The notes under the pieces: generated by a model
The model's database searches: none
What the model saw: only the letters and a program-made list of their open reading frames with translations
What the model was told of the DNA's origin: nothing
Part shown: positions 6,362 through 8,336 of the stretch, piece after piece
Numbering within the stretch: the first letter of the stretch is position 1
Layout: each line of letters begins with the position of its first letter
Translations under genes and position numbers: made by a program
Assembly (NCBI GenBank): GCA_017522745.1
Contig: JAFWYI010000287.1
Location: 1-8,336 of the forward strand
DNA length: 8,336 nucleotides
Reading direction: 5' to 3'
Source: Mailhella sp.
GTDB taxonomy: Bacteria > Desulfobacterota > Desulfovibrionia > Desulfovibrionales > Desulfovibrionaceae

Positions 6362-8080
6362 TTAGAACTTGACGTCGTCGCCGCGCTTGCGGAGGCTGAT
6401 GAAGCCGCCGGCGCTGTTCACAGCTTCGATGCCGATCTCACGCAGCATGAGCTGAGCTTCATAGGCACGAGTACCGGTGTTGCAGACCAGAGCCACGGGG
6501 CGGTCGGTGGGGATTTCGCCCTGACGTTCTCTGAGGTCTTCCAGCGGCAGGGAGAGGTATTCGCCGGGGTGGCGTTCTTCGATGGGCTTGCCAGCGGCAG
6601 CGGGACGGAAGTCCACGAAGAGGTAGCCGTTTTCGGCGCGGTTGTCCCACAGTTCCACGAATTCATCGGGAGTGATGACGTTGTGCTGGCCGCGGACGAG
6701 GTTGTCGGCCACGTTACCAACGGTGTTCACCACGTCCATGGCTGAAGCGAAGGGCGGAGCGTAGCAGACTTCGAGGTTGGAGAGATCGTTGATGGTGGGA
6801 CGGCCGATCTGGAGCATGGCGGCCACGGCGTCGGTACGAGCCTTGACGGCGGAGCCGTCAGCGCTCATGCCCTGGATGCCGAGAACGCGCTGGGACTTCT
6901 TGTCCACCACCACGTTGAGGCTGGTATTGGTGTGGTCGGGGTAGAAGTGGGCCTTGTCGGCGGCTTCCACGCTCACTTCCACGGCGTCGAAACCGGCAGC
7001 CTTGGCCTGACGCAGGGTGAGGCCGGCACCGGTGGCATGCATCTGGTTGAGCTTCACGCACCAGGAACCCACCACACCTTCGAAGGTGGCCTGGCCGCCC
7101 ACGATGTTGGTACCGATGACACGACCCTGACGGTTGGCCATGGAGCCCAGAGGCAGGTAGGCGAAATCGCCGGAGATGAGGTTGCGGGTAACGATGACGT
7201 CGCCACCGGCATAGATGTCGGGGTCGGAAGTCTGGAGGTGGCTGTTCACCATGATGCCGCCGCGAGGATGGCAGAGGAGGCCGGCATCAGCGGCGATCTG
7301 GGAGTTGGGGGTCACGCCGATGGAGAAGATGACCTGGTCGGCATCGATGACACGCTTATTGGTGACGACCTGGCAGACGGCACCGTTTTCGTCGCCCTTG
7401 AGTTCCTTCACGGATTCGCTGGTAAGCACGGTGACGCCGAGTTCTTCGAGGTCATGCTTGGCCATCTGGGCGTAGTTGGTGCAGAGCTGGGCGGGAAGCA
7501 CCTGATCCATCATTTCGATGACGGTGACCTTGATGCCCCACATGTCGGCAAGAGCCACGGCCATTTCGAGGCCGATGAAGCCGGCGCCGATGATGACGGC
7601 ATGGTTGATCTTGCTGGCGGCACACTGCTGCTGGATGGCCTGAGCGGCTTCAAGGCAGGTGACGGAAGTGACGTTCTTCAGGTCGTTGCCGGGGATGGGA
7701 GGGATGCGGGGGCTGCTGCCGGTGGCGATGACGAGCTTGTCGTAAGGCATGCTGCTCTGTTCGCCGGTCTGGGTGTTTTCCACGAGGACAGTCTTGTCCT
7801 TACGGTTGATGGAAAGCGCACGGGTATGGCAGATGGCCTTGACGCCCTTGTTGTTCATGAAGAAGGCTTCATCACGCACGACGCCGGCATTGGTGGTACG
7901 CAGACCGTCCATCTGGGCCACGTCGCCGCCAACATAGTAGGGGATGCCGCAGCCGCCGTAGGAAATGTACGTGCCCTGATCGATCATGGTGATATCAGCT
8001 TCGGGCATGAGGCGCTTGGCACGAGCGGCAGCTTTGGGGCCGAGAGCCACGCCGCCGATAACGAGGATCTTGAGAGACAT
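6362..8080 (-). CDS. CoA-disulfide/persulfide reductase with C-terminal rhodanese domain
   Basis: A 572-aa cytoplasmic flavoprotein of the pyridine nucleotide-disulfide reductase family, CoADR-Rhd type. FAD binds at GGVALG (9-14) and YAGGDV (290-295); NAD(P)H binds at IIGAGFIGLE (163-172). The single active-site cysteine is Cys44 in SYGGCGIPYYVGG. This is the class that carries CoA or Cys-SSH rather than a redox-active CxxxxC pair. The dimerisation domain contains YAPPFASAMDVVN (440-452), whose Tyr is characteristic of CoADR. From about 466 a rhodanese domain follows, with Cys533 and Arg538 in the loop CNTGTRA. Known relatives reduce CoA disulfide, CoA persulfide or polysulfide with NAD(P)H; some have been annotated as NADH oxidase or NADH-dependent persulfide reductase. 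The best guess is persulfide/polysulfide handling in a sulfur-reducing bacterium. The start ATG 8080 follows GGAGGT (8090-8095) with a 9-nt spacer. The gene is monocistronic here. Codons favour C-ending forms and CGT/CGC arginine, consistent with strong expression. Confidence 0.93.
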   Translation of the reverse strand: MSLKILVIGGVALGPKAAARAKRLMPEADITMIDQGTYISYGGCGIPYYVGGDVAQMDGLRTTNAGVVRDEAFFMNNKGVKAICHTRALSINRKDKTVLVENTQTGEQSSMPYDKLVIATGSSPRIPPIPGNDLKNVTSVTCLEAAQAIQQQCAASKINHAVIIGAGFIGLEMAVALADMWGIKVTVIEMMDQVLPAQLCTNYAQMAKHDLEELGVTVLTSESVKELKGDENGAVCQVVTNKRVIDADQVIFSIGVTPNSQIAADAGLLCHPRGGIMVNSHLQTSDPDIYAGGDVIVTRNLISGDFAYLPLGSMANRQGRVIGTNIVGGQATFEGVVGSWCVKLNQMHATGAGLTLRQAKAAGFDAVEVSVEAADKAHFYPDHTNTSLNVVVDKKSQRVLGIQGMSADGSAVKARTDAVAAMLQIGRPTINDLSNLEVCYAPPFASAMDVVNTVGNVADNLVRGQHNVITPDEFVELWDNRAENGYLFVDFRPAAAGKPIEERHPGEYLSLPLEDLRERQGEIPTDRPVALVCNTGTRAYEAQLMLREIGIEAVNSAGGFISLRKRGDDVKF

Positions 8081-8240
8081 ATAGGTAAGACCTCCGAAAA
8101 AGGTTGGCTTATTGGGCAGTAAAGAAAACTGTCGGTGAGTACTTTATCAGCAAAGCACCTTATAAAGCAAGATGGTTGCCTCCAGACGAGACCTTTTCCG
8201 CAAAAGTTCTCAAGCGGTATAGCTTAGATTGAGGCATGGC
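8081..8240. other. Intergenic, probably divergent promoter region
   Basis: This stretch has no convincing coding frame and is visibly richer in A/T than the flanking genes. It holds the leader and probable promoter of the minus-strand reductase. On the plus strand there is only a weak promoter-like pair (TTTCCG 8195-8200 and TATAGC 8218-8223, 17-nt spacer). A short inverted repeat, CCGC 8198-8201 and GCGG 8214-8217, spans that spacer; four base pairs are too few to call an operator. No tRNA, riboswitch or transposon end was recognised. Confidence 0.5.
8143..8170 (-). promoter_or_regulatory. Possible promoter of the disulfide reductase gene
   Basis: On the minus strand TTGCTT (8170-8165) and GATAAA (8148-8143) are spaced by 16 nt. 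Each matches the sigma-70 consensus only partly. Initiation near 8136 would give a leader of about 55 nt ending in the strong GGAGGT site. Two related short segments, both starting TTGCT and containing ATAA, begin at 8170 and 8153. They could instead be operator half-sites, but the match is weak. Confidence 0.33.
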
Positions 8241-8336
8241 ATGCAGGAGTGTTTTCAGAATGATTCAATGGGAACCACTCGTTTTATCTCCACAAAAGTC
8301 AATCCTTATAACGAGTACCAGCTTCCCGAGGTAGTG
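8241..8336 (+). CDS. Possible start of a divergent hypothetical gene, cut by window edge
   Basis: ATG 8241 opens a frame with no stop through to the last base, giving 32 visible residues. They begin MQECFQNDSMGTTRF and continue through a KVNPYNEYQLPE segment. GAGG at 8231-8234 lies 6 nt upstream, a usable ribosome-binding site. A second in-frame ATG is at 8268. The overlapping frame from ATG 8236 or 8260 meets TAG at 8332 and is less likely, although AGGAGT at 8245-8250 sits well for ATG 8260. The residue composition looks protein-like but I recognise no family. The gene would be divergent from the reductase and share its upstream region. Confidence 0.4.
   Translation, partial: MQECFQNDSMGTTRFISTKVNPYNEYQLPEVV

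Noticed and set aside
6932..8122. Long plus-strand frame of 396 codons opposite the disulfide reductase gene
   Set aside because: It is the mirror of a biased coding sequence. The translation is a low-complexity Gly/Asp/His/Val mixture without domains, while the opposite strand has a clear enzyme with intact motifs.
8198..8217. Inverted repeat CCGC...GCGG as an operator
   Set aside because: Only four base pairs per arm with unmatched interior; such repeats are expected by chance.
8236..8334. Short 32-codon plus-strand frame starting at ATG 8236 (or 8260) and ending at TAG 8332-8334
   Set aside because: For ATG 8236 the GAGG is only one base away. ATG 8260 has a plausible site but gives just 24 residues. 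The overlapping frame from 8241 stays open and is the better candidate.

Overview
The window looks like chromosomal DNA of a moderately GC-rich Gram-negative bacterium. The waaA gene and the fucose-type surface-glycan genes point to an LPS-bearing cell. The rhodanese-fused CoA-disulfide/persulfide reductase, its codon style and the general protein flavour suggest a sulfur-reducing Desulfovibrionales-type organism (Desulfovibrio, Bilophila or Mailhella relatives). That taxonomic placement is an inference from protein character, not from a marker gene.

Layout. (1) Bases 1-4823, plus strand: five tightly packed genes, the end of a surface-polysaccharide/LPS operon. They are a GT2 glycosyltransferase (5' end outside the window), gmd (GDP-mannose 4,6-dehydratase), a second GT2 glycosyltransferase, fcl (GDP-L-fucose synthase) and a GT8 glycosyltransferase. 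The first two junctions are ATGA overlaps and the next two gaps are 9 and 13 nt, so the five are almost certainly co-transcribed and partly translationally coupled. (2) A strong hairpin at 4842-4870 sits between convergent genes and probably ends transcription from both sides. (3) Bases 4891-6234, minus strand: waaA, the Kdo transferase of the LPS inner core. (4) A clear rho-independent terminator at 6307-6337 ends the gene to its right and insulates waaA, which may have its own promoter. (5) Bases 6362-8080, minus strand: a 572-aa FAD/NAD(P)H disulfide reductase with an active-site cysteine and a C-terminal rhodanese domain. (6) Bases 8081-8240: an intergenic region that probably holds divergent promoters, followed by a possible plus-strand gene running off the right edge.

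How the genes fit together. Gmd and Fcl convert GDP-D-mannose to GDP-L-fucose. The two GT2 enzymes and the GT8 enzyme are candidates for building a repeat unit or outer-core oligosaccharide that contains fucose or other sugars. WaaA supplies the inner-core Kdo on lipid A. The flavoprotein is functionally unrelated and probably handles CoA disulfide, CoA persulfide or other low-molecular-weight persulfides in the cytoplasm. No mobile element, CRISPR array, tRNA or rRNA is seen. I do not see convincing evidence of an undescribed system. The more interesting points are the GT2 paralogues flanking gmd, the altered motifs in the first GT2 and in WaaA, and the CoADR-rhodanese fusion.
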